Shown here in pieces: positions 51,414 through 60,185 of a DNA stretch of 64,000 nt. The notes below the pieces were generated by a model. The model was not told the origin of the DNA. It did no database searches and was given only the letters and a program-made list of their open reading frames with translations. The position numbers were made by a program, and so were the translations under genes. The stretch spans positions 1 to 64,000 of the forward strand of contig OZ257146.1 of assembly GCA_965279255.1 (NCBI GenBank). Direction: 5' to 3'. Every line of letters starts with the position of its first letter. Positions within the stretch are counted from its first letter, which is position 1. The DNA comes from CAMFLJ01 sp965279255 (lineage in GTDB: Bacteria; Actinomycetota; Acidimicrobiia; Acidimicrobiales; Acidimicrobilacustridaceae).

Positions 51414-52154
51414 ATGGCAGAGCAGCGCAAGACCTTCCACCAGGAGCTCGACGAGATCCGCGACGAGATCGTGCAGCTCGCCGCGCTGGTGAGCGAGTTC
51501 ATCCCCCGGGGCACCGAGGTGCTGCTCGCCAACGACATGCAGGGTGCGCTGGCCCTGATCGAGGCCGACGACGAGATCGACGCCCTCACGCTGCGGGTCG
51601 AGGAGGCGTGCTACCACGTGCTCGCCCTGCAGCAGCCCATGGCGTCCGACCTCCGCTCCATCGTCACGGCGGTGTGGCTCACCGGTGAGCTCGAGCGCTC
51701 CGGCGACCTCATGGTCAACGTGGCCAAGGCCGCACGCCGCATCTACGGCGCCACCCTCGACCCCCGCCTCCGCGGCCTCATCGAGCGCATGAGCGAGGAG
51801 GCCGCCCGCCTCATGAAGTTCGCCATCGACGCCTACGTCGAGCGCAACGCCAGCCTCGGCGCCGCCCTCGACGACATCGACGACACGCTCGACCAGCTCC
51901 ACCGCGACTACATCGAAGCCATCTTCGAGAGCCACGCCACCCACGACCTCGGCCTCCAGGCCGCGGTGCAGCTCGCCCTCATCGGTCGGTACTACGAGCG
52001 CATCGGCGACCATGCCGTGAACATCGGCCAGCGGGTGCAGTACATGGTCACCGGCTGGCTGCCCGAGCAGACCGGCGCGGCCCGGCTCCGCGCCCGCAGC
52101 GAGCACGATCACGGGATCGCCGAAGCCGAGGCCGAATCCGGCGGGGTCTCCTAG
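51414..52154 (+). CDS. phoU: PhoU-family regulator, second copy
   Basis: The 246-residue protein is a second PhoU, also with two helical repeats (EVLLANDMQGALALIEADDE, TGELERSGDLMVNVAKA, RYYERIGDHAVNIGQRVQYM). The ATG at 51414 follows TGGAGA; an upstream GTG at 51381 is less likely. Actinomycetes often have two PhoU proteins with overlapping roles. It ends with an acidic tail 4 bp before the kinase gene. Confidence 0.93.
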   Translation: MAEQRKTFHQELDEIRDEIVQLAALVSEFIPRGTEVLLANDMQGALALIEADDEIDALTLRVEEACYHVLALQQPMASDLRSIVTAVWLTGELERSGDLMVNVAKAARRIYGATLDPRLRGLIERMSEEAARLMKFAIDAYVERNASLGAALDDIDDTLDQLHRDYIEAIFESHATHDLGLQAAVQLALIGRYYERIGDHAVNIGQRVQYMVTGWLPEQTGAARLRARSEHDHGIAEAEAESGGVS

Positions 52155-52158
52155 GGCC

Positions 52159-53472
52159 ATGTCCCTCCACCCGCTGCTGGCCGTCGCCGCCGGCCCGGCC
52201 CTCGTGGCCGTCGTGGTGGTGGCCGTCGCCGCGTCCGTGGCGACCGGGTTGGTGGTCCGCGGGGTCGTCGAGCGCCGCCACCGGACCCGGCTCGAGGAGG
52301 CCCTCGGTCGACTCGGGCTCGAGGCCGGGGTCGCCGGAGAGTCCGACGACGACACCGACTCGTTGGTGGCGGTGCTCGAGCGCACCGCCCGCGACCTGCG
52401 CAACGAGGGCGTGGCCTCGGTCGAGGCGCGGTCGCGCCTGCAGGAGGCCCTCGACACCCTGCCGCAGGCGGTGTTGATCGTCGACGACGCCGGCGAGGTC
52501 CTCGACCGCAACGCGGCCGCCGAGGCGTTCGTCGCCGCCCGCCACGCCGATGCCCTCGTCGAGGCGGCGGTGGGGGAGCTCGTCGACTCCGCGCTCCAGG
52601 GCGTGCCGGCGAGTCGCACCATCGACCTGTTCGGCCCGCCGCGCCGGGTCGTGGTCGTCACCACCGCACCGCTCGAGTCGAGCGGCGGACGCACCGCCGT
52701 CGCCGTGGTCGACGACATCACCGAGCGCCGCCACCTCGAGGCCGTGCGCACCGACTTCGTGGCCAACATCAGCCACGAGCTGAAGACCCCCGTCGGCGCC
52801 ATCGGGCTGCTGGCCGAGACGCTGCAGGCCGAGGACGACCCCGAGGTCACGGAGCGGCTCGCCACCCGCATCCAGAACGAGGCCCTGCGGGTGGGGCGCA
52901 CCATCGAGGACCTCCTCGAGCTCTCTCGCATCGAGCTGGGCCAGGTGTCGTCGCCGGAGGCCGTCGCCGTCGACGACATCGTGCAGGAGGCCGTCGAGCG
53001 CATGCGCCCCGCCGCCGAGCAGGCCGGCATCTCCGTGGTCGCCGACGCCGTGCCCGACGAGCTGGTCATCGCCGGCGACCGCCGGCAGCTCACCTCGGCC
53101 CTGTCGAACCTCCTCGACAACGCGGTGAAGTACTCCGACCCGGGCAGCTCGGTCGAGGTCGAGGCCGCGGCCGAGGGCGACGAGGTCGTGATCTCCGTCG
53201 CCGACCACGGCATCGGCATCCCCGCCCGCGACATCGAGCGGGTCTTCGAGCGCTTCTACCGGGTCGACCAGGCCCGCAGCCGCCAGACCGGCGGCACCGG
53301 GTTGGGCCTCGCCATCGTCCGCCACGTGGTCGTCAACCACCACGGGTCGGTCGAGATCGAGTCCCGCCTCGGCGAGGGCTCCCGCTTCTCGCTCCGGCTC
53401 CCGGCCGCCGCCCCCACCACTCCCGCCACCGCGCCGGTCCGCTCCGAACCCCCGACTCCCCAGACCATCTGA
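52159..53472 (+). CDS. phoR: Phosphate-sensing histidine kinase PhoR-like
   Basis: The 437-residue kinase has one N-terminal membrane span (about 10-33) and a PAS-like domain (about 93-190; TLPQAVLIVDDAGEVLDRN). The dimerisation helix carries the phospho-His in FVANISHELKTPVGAIG, and the ATPase domain has NLLDNAVKYS, DHGIGIP and GTGLGLAIV. No large extracellular sensor is present, as in SenX3/PhoR kinases that read Pst activity through PhoU. The partner regulator gene follows 13 bp later. Confidence 0.93.
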   Translation: MSLHPLLAVAAGPALVAVVVVAVAASVATGLVVRGVVERRHRTRLEEALGRLGLEAGVAGESDDDTDSLVAVLERTARDLRNEGVASVEARSRLQEALDTLPQAVLIVDDAGEVLDRNAAAEAFVAARHADALVEAAVGELVDSALQGVPASRTIDLFGPPRRVVVVTTAPLESSGGRTAVAVVDDITERRHLEAVRTDFVANISHELKTPVGAIGLLAETLQAEDDPEVTERLATRIQNEALRVGRTIEDLLELSRIELGQVSSPEAVAVDDIVQEAVERMRPAAEQAGISVVADAVPDELVIAGDRRQLTSALSNLLDNAVKYSDPGSSVEVEAAAEGDEVVISVADHGIGIPARDIERVFERFYRVDQARSRQTGGTGLGLAIVRHVVVNHHGSVEIESRLGEGSRFSLRLPAAAPTTPATAPVRSEPPTPQTI

Positions 53473-53485
53473 GAGGCGTTCCGCC

Positions 53486-54202
53486 ATGACCACCACCACC
53501 TCGGTCCTCGTCGTCGAGGACGAGGACTCGTTCATCGACGCCCTCACCGTCGGCCTCACCCGTGAGGGCTTCAAGGTCAGCGTCGCCCGTGACGGTGCCG
53601 AGGCGCTCGACATGTTCGACGACGTCGCCCCCGACCTGGTGCTGCTCGACGTGATGCTCCCCAAGGTGTCGGGCATCGACGTGTGCCGCGAGCTCCGCAG
53701 CCGGTCGAGCGTGCCGATCATCATGGTCACCGCCAAGGGGGCCGAGATCGACACGGTGGTCGGCCTCGAGGTCGGTGCCGACGACTACGTCACCAAGCCC
53801 TACCGCCTGCGTGAGCTCGTGGCCCGCATGCGGGCCGTGCTGCGTCGCCGCTCGGCCGACGAGGGCGCCCCCACGCTCGCCCTCGTCGACGACGACGTCG
53901 TCGAGGTCGGCGACGTCGCGCTCGACCACCAGCGCCACGAGGTCACCATCCGCGGCACCGACGTGCGGCTCCCGCTCAAGGAGTTCGAGCTGCTGGCCCT
54001 GCTGCTGGAGAACGCCGGCCGGGTGCTCACCCGCGACGTGCTCATCGACCGGGTGTGGGGCGCCGACTACGTGGGCGACACCAAGACCCTCGACGTCCAC
54101 ATCAAGCGCCTGCGCTCGAAGGTGGAGGAGGACCCGGCGGCCCCGACCCGCATCGTCACCATCCGGGGCCTGGGCTACAAGTACGAGGTGCCACGGGCCT
54201 GA
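53486..54202 (+). CDS. phoP: Phosphate response regulator PhoP/RegX3-like
   Basis: This 238-residue OmpR-type regulator has a full receiver domain: acidic pair in VVEDEDSF, phospho-Asp in LLDVMLP, MVTAKG switch and the DDYVTKPY Lys. The DNA-binding winged helix follows (PLKEFELLALLLENAGRVLTRD, TIRGLGYKYEVP). It should bind the PHO boxes at 46637 and probably 21759. In contrast to the degenerate regulator at 23127, all phosphorylation residues are intact. Confidence 0.94.
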   Translation: MTTTTSVLVVEDEDSFIDALTVGLTREGFKVSVARDGAEALDMFDDVAPDLVLLDVMLPKVSGIDVCRELRSRSSVPIIMVTAKGAEIDTVVGLEVGADDYVTKPYRLRELVARMRAVLRRRSADEGAPTLALVDDDVVEVGDVALDHQRHEVTIRGTDVRLPLKEFELLALLLENAGRVLTRDVLIDRVWGADYVGDTKTLDVHIKRLRSKVEEDPAAPTRIVTIRGLGYKYEVPRA

Positions 54203-54232
54203 CCCGCCGATCGGGCCGTCACACGGCCCTCG

Positions 54233-54238
54233 TAGCAT
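54233..54238 (+). promoter_or_regulatory. Candidate leaderless -10 box of the MFS-like gene
   Basis: TAGCAT ends 7 nt before the GTG at 54246. An ATG at 54237 overlaps the box itself, so the GTG is the better start. Confidence 0.45.
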
Positions 54239-54245
54239 GGGCCGC

Positions 54246-56042
54246 GTGAGCCCCCCGCCCGCCTCCCCGCCGCCTGCCGCTGCCGCGGGCCGCGACCCGA
54301 GGCGCCCGTGGGCCCCGTCACCGTTCATGCGCCTGGCCCGCTCGCACGCGGCGTCGGTGTCGGGCGACGCCCTCTTCGCCATCGGCCTCGCCGGGTCGGT
54401 GTTCTTCTCGCTCGACTTCAACTCGGCCCGCTGGCGGGTGGCGCTCTACCTGGTGCTCACCATCGCCCCGTTCGCGGTGGCGGCGCCGCTCATCGGGCCG
54501 GCCATCGACCGCATCAAGGGCGGCCGGCGCTGGATCATCGTGGGCTCGCTGGCGGCCCGGTCGCTGCTCTGCATCCTCGTGGTCCGCCACATGGAGAGCC
54601 TGCTCTTCTACCCCGAGGCCTTCGGCATGCTCGTGGTGCAGAAGGTGTATTCGATCTCCAAGAGCGCGGTGGTGCCGGGCACGGTGCGCAGCGACGAGGA
54701 GCTGGTCGAGGCCAACTCCAAGCTCACCGTGCTGTCGGCGCTGGCCGTCGTGGTGGCGGCGGTGCCCGGCGGCATCCTGCTGAAGCTCGGCGGGGGCGGC
54801 TGGAGCGTGGCCCTCGGCGCCATCGTGTTCGGCATCGGCACCGTGCTCGCCCTGCAGATGCCGCCCACCACGGTGGCCGCCGAGCCCGCGGGCGAGGTCG
54901 AGAAGCAGGAGCTGCGCAGCGCCGGCATCGTGGCCGCGTCGTCGGCCATGGGCTCGATGCGCGGCATCGTCGGCTTCCTGTCGTTCATGCTGGCCTTCTC
55001 CATCAAGGAGAACGGCGCTCTGTGGGAGCTCGGGCTGGTGGCCGCCGCGGCTCAGATCGGCTTCTTCTTCGGGGCGGTCGCCGCGCCGAGGGTGCGCAAG
55101 CTGGCCACCGAGGAGCACATCATCGTCGGGGCGCTCGTCATCACCGGCGTGGTGGGCCTGATCACCGCGGTGGTCGGCGGCCTCCTCGGTGCGGCGATGC
55201 TCTCGATGACCGTCGGTGCCACCGGCAGCGCGGCCAAGCAGGCCTTCGACTCGATCGTGCAGCGCGACGCCCCCGACGCCAACCGCGGCCGCTCGTTCGC
55301 CAAGTTCGAGACCCGCTTCCAGCTGGTCTGGGTGATCGGCGCGCTCATCCCCATCGTCATCCCGATCCCCGCCGACATCGGCTTCGCCATCATCGCCGTG
55401 GTGGCCGTCGCCGCCGTGGTCACCTACTGGATCGGCCTGCGCCGCATCCGGGCCGGCAAGATCCCGGTGAAGCGCCAGATCTGGCCCCGCCGCACACCGG
55501 CCCCGCCGGAGGAGACCGGACTCGGGGTCGCCCTCGACGCCGTGGGCGACGACAGCACCGTCGTCAGCCCCCCGACGCCGGCGCCACCGTCACCTCCGCC
55601 GCCGGCGCCCACCCCTCCTGACGCGCCGGCCGTGCCGACGGCCGAACCGGTCGATCCCACCGTCGTCGCCGACGCCACCGTGGTGTCCCCGTCACCGACC
55701 GCCGCCCCTGCTCCCGCCCCGCCGCCCGCTCCCGCCCCGCCGCCCGCTCCCGCCCCGGCCCCCGCGCCCGACCCGGCGCGGCGCTGGATGCGCGGGACAG
55801 CCGTCGATCCGCCGCCCCCGGCGATGCCGGGCTCGGTGCCGCTGCCGTTCCCCGACCCCGCCGCGGCCGATCAGCCGCCGGCCGAGGCGCCTCCCGAGAC
55901 CGCGCCCGAACCGGCGCCGCCGGAGCCGGTCGGCGACGAGCCGAACCATCGCCGGTCGGGGCTGCTGTTCGGCCCCGACGCGTGGGACGACGCCACGACC
56001 CCGCCCACGCCGTCGCCGGGCGACGGATCCGGCGGGGCCTGA
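54246..56042 (+). CDS. MFS-like membrane transporter with Pro-rich tail
   Basis: The 598-residue protein has about ten to twelve membrane spans between residues 35 and 405 and a long disordered C-terminus rich in Pro/Ala (repeats near bases 55700-55770). The membrane part (RLARSHAASVSGDALFAIGL, IGPAIDRIKGGRRWIIV) looks like a major facilitator of the enterobactin-exporter or MFS_3 group; substrate unknown. It follows phoP by 43 bp but has its own -10 box. The Pro-rich tail may be a protein-interaction platform. Confidence 0.82.
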   Translation: MSPPPASPPPAAAAGRDPRRPWAPSPFMRLARSHAASVSGDALFAIGLAGSVFFSLDFNSARWRVALYLVLTIAPFAVAAPLIGPAIDRIKGGRRWIIVGSLAARSLLCILVVRHMESLLFYPEAFGMLVVQKVYSISKSAVVPGTVRSDEELVEANSKLTVLSALAVVVAAVPGGILLKLGGGGWSVALGAIVFGIGTVLALQMPPTTVAAEPAGEVEKQELRSAGIVAASSAMGSMRGIVGFLSFMLAFSIKENGALWELGLVAAAAQIGFFFGAVAAPRVRKLATEEHIIVGALVITGVVGLITAVVGGLLGAAMLSMTVGATGSAAKQAFDSIVQRDAPDANRGRSFAKFETRFQLVWVIGALIPIVIPIPADIGFAIIAVVAVAAVVTYWIGLRRIRAGKIPVKRQIWPRRTPAPPEETGLGVALDAVGDDSTVVSPPTPAPPSPPPPAPTPPDAPAVPTAEPVDPTVVADATVVSPSPTAAPAPAPPPAPAPPPAPAPAPAPDPARRWMRGTAVDPPPPAMPGSVPLPFPDPAAADQPPAEAPPETAPEPAPPEPVGDEPNHRRSGLLFGPDAWDDATTPPTPSPGDGSGGA

Positions 56043-56045
56043 GGC

Positions 56046-57263
56046 TCAGTCCTCCGGGAACTCGATGCGGGCCAGCCAGAGGCCCGGGGCGTCGATCTCG
56101 GCGGGGGTGGGCAGCGTGCGCTCGGCCTCCCACAGCCGGGCCAGGCCGTCCTCGCCCGCCCGCTCGACCACGCCGGCCACGAAGGCGTTGCCGCGGTCGT
56201 AGGAGGCCTGGGTGAGCTCGAGGCCGAAGAGCCGCTCGACGAAGTTGTCGGAGGGGGCGGCCTCGACCCGCCGGCGGCGCACGGCCTCCGCGAGCATCCC
56301 GTGGTTGGTGAGCAGGTTCTGGCCGGCGACGTCGACGACGTGGTCGACGTAGCCGACGATCGCGGCGATCAGCGCCTCGAAGCCGGGCAGCATGTCGCGC
56401 TGGGCGGGTGACTGGATGGCGCCGAGCAGCACCTGGGGGTCGCCGAAGAGCGACTGGAGGCCGTTCATCGACGAGGGGTCGGCCATGTCGAGCTCGCCGA
56501 GGCGCTCCTCGAGGGCGCCGGCGTCGGGCTGGAAGCCGGTGACGTAGCGGCTGAGGAGGTCGTCGAGGCGGCCTCGCACGTGGGGGAGGCGCAGCACGGT
56601 GTGCATGGCGACCTCCTGCAGGCAGATCCACAGCCGCAGGTCGTCGGCGGGGATGCTCCACTCCTGCCCGAACTCGTCGAGGTTGGCGGGCACCACCATG
56701 AGCTCATCGCTGAGCGGGCGGGGGATGGGCAGGTCGTACTGGCCGAACGAGCGGCGGGCGAGGTGGCCCACCATCGAGCCGGCGGTCATGCCGAGCATCA
56801 TCGGCCCGATCATCTGCAGCAGCGGGCCCATGAAGCCGAACGGGTCGTTGGGGTCGGGGGTGGCGGCGGCGTCGGCCGCGGCCTGGTCGTCGCCGAGGGC
56901 GCCGGCGAGGCTCTCGAAGAGCGGTCGCCAGGCGTCGAGGGTGGCGTTGGCCCACTGACCCCGGGTGACGGGCACGATGCGAATGCCCTGGCCGCTGGTG
57001 GAGGCGGGGAGGCCGGTGGCGGTGCCGATGTGGATCTCGGCGACGCGGGCCAGCGGCTCGATGCGCATCCGCTCCATCGGGTCGACGTTGGGCTCCTTGC
57101 CGCCGTCGGTGGCGACCGACAGCGCCAGCTGGCGGGCGGCGTCCCAGCCCACGGGGCCCTGCTGCTGGAACATCTTGGCCAGGTCACCGAAGATCGGCAT
57201 GCCCTGGAAGGGGTTTCCGGGGTTGTCGTCGCCGGGCGGCACGTCGGGAGGTTCGGGGCTCAC
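56046..57263 (-). CDS. DUF2342-like (zinc metallopeptidase fold) protein lacking HExxH
   Basis: The 405-residue protein resembles the actinobacterial DUF2342/F420-biosynthesis-associated family of zincin-like proteins (GWDAARQLALSVATDGG near the start, then FGQYDLPIPRP, MVVPANLDEFGQEWSI). In that family the next helix has HEVxH; here it reads LQEVAMHTVL (about 213-222), so both zinc His are replaced (Gln and Met). The later acidic ligand region also differs (VGYVDHVVD). It is probably not a protease. The GTG start has TAGCCT 6 nt upstream. Convergent with the MFS-like gene (3-bp gap). Confidence 0.8.
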   Translation of the reverse strand: MSPEPPDVPPGDDNPGNPFQGMPIFGDLAKMFQQQGPVGWDAARQLALSVATDGGKEPNVDPMERMRIEPLARVAEIHIGTATGLPASTSGQGIRIVPVTRGQWANATLDAWRPLFESLAGALGDDQAAADAAATPDPNDPFGFMGPLLQMIGPMMLGMTAGSMVGHLARRSFGQYDLPIPRPLSDELMVVPANLDEFGQEWSIPADDLRLWICLQEVAMHTVLRLPHVRGRLDDLLSRYVTGFQPDAGALEERLGELDMADPSSMNGLQSLFGDPQVLLGAIQSPAQRDMLPGFEALIAAIVGYVDHVVDVAGQNLLTNHGMLAEAVRRRRVEAAPSDNFVERLFGLELTQASYDRGNAFVAGVVERAGEDGLARLWEAERTLPTPAEIDAPGLWLARIEFPED

Positions 57264-57269
57264 GAGGTC

Positions 57270-57275
57270 AGGCTA
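57270..57275 (-). promoter_or_regulatory. Candidate leaderless -10 box of the DUF2342-like gene
   Basis: TAGCCT on the minus strand ends 6 nt before the GTG at 57263. Confidence 0.45.
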
Positions 57276-57334
57276 GGCCGTTGCCGTGGCGCTCCGGCCT
57301 CGCGCCCCGCCCGGGCCGGGCATGATCTGTGCCC

Positions 57335-58411
57335 ATGGGAGAGATCGTCGTGGTGACCGGGGCCGATGGTGCGGTCGGCCGCGGCGTGGTGGCGCTCGCT
57401 CTCCAGGAGCCGGGCGTCGAGCGGGTCGTGGCCGTGGGCCTGGTGCCCGGTGACCACCCTGCCGGTCGCCGTCGTGGGGGCGACGACGTCGAGCTGGTGG
57501 CGGCGCCCTTCACCCTCGACGACCCCCGTCTCGGCGCGCTGATGAAGGGGGCCACCCGCCTGGTGCACCTCGGTGCCCGCCACGGCCTCGACGTCGACGG
57601 CACGGGCGGTGCCGAGGTCGACCTGCTCGGCACCCGGGCCCTGCTGTCGACGCTGGCCCAGGTCGGCGCGGTGCGCACGGTCGCGCTGCTGTCGTCGGCT
57701 CTCGTCTACGGCGCCCGCGTCGACAACCCGGTGCCCATCACCGAGGACGCCCCGGTGCGCCCCAACCCGTCGATCCTCGCCGCGGTCGAGCGGGCCCAGC
57801 TCGAGAGCATGGTGGCGGCGTGGGCGGCCGAGCGCGACGCCTCCTGCGCCCTGGTGCGCCCCAGCGTCGTGGTCTCGCCCGAGAACGGCCGGTGGCTCGC
57901 CCGCTCGCCGTGGGCCACGTCCGGCATCCAGAGCAGCGGCGGAGGGGCGCCCGTGCAGTTCCTCCACGCGGTCGACCTCGCCGCGGCCCTGGGCACGGTG
58001 TCGCAGCAGCGCGTCGACGGGCCGGTGAACGCCGCGCCCGACGGGTGGCTCACCGCCGACCAGGTGAAGGCGCTGAAGGGCCCCACCCCGCGGCTGCGGG
58101 TGCGGCGCGACCTCGCCGTGCGCCTCGCCCGCCTCGGCGCCCGCCTCGGGCTGGCGCCCGGCGACCCGTCGACGATCATCGCCGCCTCGGCGCCGTGGGT
58201 CGTCGCCAACGACCGCCTGCGGAGCCTCGGCTGGGAGCCCACGTTCACCAACGAGGAGGCCTACGTCGACGCCGACCGGGGTGGCCCGTGGTCCCGGCTG
58301 ACCCCTCGGCACCGCCAGGAGCTCGCCCTCGGTGGAGCGGCCGCGGTGGTTCTCGTGGGCGCCGGCGTGGTGGCGTTGCTGGTGCGGCGGAGGCTCAGGC
58401 GCGAGTCGTGA
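57335..58411 (+). CDS. NAD-dependent epimerase/dehydratase with C-terminal membrane span
   Basis: This 358-residue extended SDR protein has a VVVTGADGAVGRG cofactor motif at the N-terminus, the LLSSALVYGARV region and a weak catalytic site (no clear YxxxK; the stretch NPSILAAVERAQLE stands in its place). A C-terminal membrane helix (about 330-350) ends in an Arg-rich tail, so it is tail-anchored. The ATG at 57335 is used; CATGAT lies 8 nt upstream. A GTG at 57329 would add two residues. Substrate unknown, possibly a nucleotide sugar or lipid. Confidence 0.85.
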   Translation: MGEIVVVTGADGAVGRGVVALALQEPGVERVVAVGLVPGDHPAGRRRGGDDVELVAAPFTLDDPRLGALMKGATRLVHLGARHGLDVDGTGGAEVDLLGTRALLSTLAQVGAVRTVALLSSALVYGARVDNPVPITEDAPVRPNPSILAAVERAQLESMVAAWAAERDASCALVRPSVVVSPENGRWLARSPWATSGIQSSGGGAPVQFLHAVDLAAALGTVSQQRVDGPVNAAPDGWLTADQVKALKGPTPRLRVRRDLAVRLARLGARLGLAPGDPSTIIAASAPWVVANDRLRSLGWEPTFTNEEAYVDADRGGPWSRLTPRHRQELALGGAAAVVLVGAGVVALLVRRRLRRES

Positions 58412-59639
58412 GCGTCACCATCGTCGCCCGCTGCTGACCGTCGCGGACGAACGTGACGGCCACCGCATCGCCCGGCTGGTGCGACCGCAGGGCCACGACC
58501 AGCGACGACATCGAGGTGGTCTGCACGCCGTCGAGGGCGAGCACGACGTCGCCCTCCTCCAGCCCGGCCGCGGCGGCCGGCCCGTCGGGGACGACCCGGG
58601 TGAGCGTCGCTCCGGAGCGCCCGAGGAGGGCGGCCGCGGCGGGGTCGAGGTCGTCGCCGAGCACGCCGAGCCACGGGTGGTGGGCGGTGCCGGTCTCGAT
58701 GATGTCGTCGGCGACCTGGGTGGCGTAGTCGATCGGCGTGGCGTAGAGCATCGCCGGGCCGTCAGGGGTGCTCGTGGTCGTCGACGCTCCGGCCGTGTCG
58801 AGCGAGGTCTGGGAGTAGCGGGGGATGGCCGACGGCGTGCGGTCGGTGACCAGGCCGAGCACGGTGCCGTCGTCGAGGCAGAGCACGGCGCCGGCGGCGG
58901 CGGGGGAGGCCTCGAGGGCGGCCTGGATCATGTCGTGGAGGCTGCTGCCGTCGGTGGTGTCGACGCGCAGGCCCAGGGCGCTGACGTGGCCGGTGACGAC
59001 GGCGGGACCGGAGGCGTCGGCCTCCCGCTCGACCGTCATGGCCTGCTCGCCGGCGGCGACCTCGTCGACCCGGGCCATGACGGCGGTGGTCATGTCGTTG
59101 CGGTCGACGTCGAGCACGGCGATGTCGGTGACGTCGTCGGTGCCGACGACCGTGGCGACCAGCACGGTGCCGTCGGAGGTGGTGACGGTGACCGTCGTGG
59201 CCCCCTCGACCACGTCGGCGGTGGTCAGCAGGTGCCCGTCGGACCGGTAGACGACGCCGGTGGCGGTGATGGTGCCGTCGGCCTTGACGGCGTCGACGCG
59301 GACGATGGCACCGGCGACGCGTGTGGCGACCGCGGCGGTGCCGGTGCTGCCGTCGGACGGGGCCTCGACCTGCTCGACCACGGTCTGGACGGGGCTGCTC
59401 TCGAAGGTGCCGGTGACGGACATGACGGCCAGGGTGACGGCGACGCCGAGCAGCAGCGACGCGGCGGCGACGGTCCACACGCGGGGCACCCCGATGGTGG
59501 CCACCCGCTCCGGTTCAGGGGCGGGGGCCTCGGCCCGGCGGGCCGAGCCCATCTCCGACGGGTGGCGCCACAGGCGGTCGTCGGGGTGGAGAGGCGGAAC
59601 GAACCCGGCGTCGTCGTCGGGGTCGTCGGGGAACGGCAT
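58395..59639 (-). CDS. HtrA/DegP-like protein with degenerate catalytic triad and PDZ domain
   Basis: The 414-residue protein has a cytosolic N-terminus, one membrane span (about 57-77), a trypsin-like domain (about 98-265) and a C-terminal PDZ domain (about 320-412; VVPDGPAAAAGLEEGDVVLALDG). In the protease domain the His position is Asp142 (LTTADVVEG). The Asp is kept (TDIAVL, Asp172), and the GNSGG serine loop reads SPAAAGAVL with no Ser nucleophile. It is likely a pseudoprotease that senses or tethers envelope proteins. TACTCT lies 8 nt before the ATG. The stop overlaps the end of the SDR gene by 17 bp. Confidence 0.85.
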   Translation of the reverse strand: MPFPDDPDDDAGFVPPLHPDDRLWRHPSEMGSARRAEAPAPEPERVATIGVPRVWTVAAASLLLGVAVTLAVMSVTGTFESSPVQTVVEQVEAPSDGSTGTAAVATRVAGAIVRVDAVKADGTITATGVVYRSDGHLLTTADVVEGATTVTVTTSDGTVLVATVVGTDDVTDIAVLDVDRNDMTTAVMARVDEVAAGEQAMTVEREADASGPAVVTGHVSALGLRVDTTDGSSLHDMIQAALEASPAAAGAVLCLDDGTVLGLVTDRTPSAIPRYSQTSLDTAGASTTTSTPDGPAMLYATPIDYATQVADDIIETGTAHHPWLGVLGDDLDPAAAALLGRSGATLTRVVPDGPAAAAGLEEGDVVLALDGVQTTSMSSLVVALRSHQPGDAVAVTFVRDGQQRATMVTLTTRA

Positions 59640-59647
59640 GAGCGCGC

Positions 59648-59653
59648 AGAGTA
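59648..59653 (-). promoter_or_regulatory. Candidate leaderless -10 box of the HtrA-like gene
   Basis: TACTCT on the minus strand ends 8 nt before the ATG at 59639. Confidence 0.45.
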
Positions 59654-59688
59654 GTCACGGCCCCCGCGGACCGGGCCGCGCCCCCCAC

Positions 59689-59694
59689 TACGAT
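59689..59694 (+). promoter_or_regulatory. Candidate leaderless -10 box of moaE
   Basis: TACGAT ends 8 nt before the GTG at 59703; no ribosome-binding site is present. Confidence 0.45.
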
Positions 59695-59702
59695 GGCGGC
59701 CT

Positions 59703-60185
59703 GTGAGCCTCCTTCCGCCTTCTTCCGACGACTGGGTCGCGCTCACCGACACCCCCCTCGACCTCCAGCAGGCGGCCGACTGGGTGGGAGTCCCCGACTG
59801 CGGTGCCGTCGTGGTGTTCAGTGGTCTGGTGCGCGACCACGCCGAGGGCACCACAGGGGTGACCCACATCGACTACGAGGCCTATGCGGAGCAGGTCCTG
59901 CCGCGCCTCTCCGAGCTCGCGGCCGAGGCCCGTCGGCGCTGGCCCGAGATCGGGCGCATGGTGCTGTGGCACCGTGAGGGCCGGGTGAAGCTCACCGAGT
60001 CGTCGGTCGTCGTCGCCGTCTCCACGCCCCACCGCGGCGCCGCCTTCGAGGCCTGCCAGTTCGGCATCGACACGCTCAAGGCCACCGTCCCGATCTGGAA
60101 GAAGGAGTTCTGGGACGGCGGCTCGGAATGGGCCCGAGGCAGCCAGCACATCACCGACGTGCCCAGCTCGGAGCCCGCCTCGTGA
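59703..60185 (+). CDS. moaE: Molybdopterin synthase catalytic subunit MoaE
   Basis: The 160-residue enzyme adds the dithiolene sulfurs to precursor Z (cPMP) in molybdenum-cofactor synthesis together with MoaD. Conserved segments are FSGLVRDHAEG, YEAYAEQVLPRL, WHREGRV, VSTPHRGAAFEAC and the catalytic-lysine stretch DTLKATVPIWKKE. No moaD or other moa gene is nearby. GTG start. Its stop overlaps the GTG of the next small gene. Confidence 0.95.
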   Translation: MSLLPPSSDDWVALTDTPLDLQQAADWVGVPDCGAVVVFSGLVRDHAEGTTGVTHIDYEAYAEQVLPRLSELAAEARRRWPEIGRMVLWHREGRVKLTESSVVVAVSTPHRGAAFEACQFGIDTLKATVPIWKKEFWDGGSEWARGSQHITDVPSSEPAS

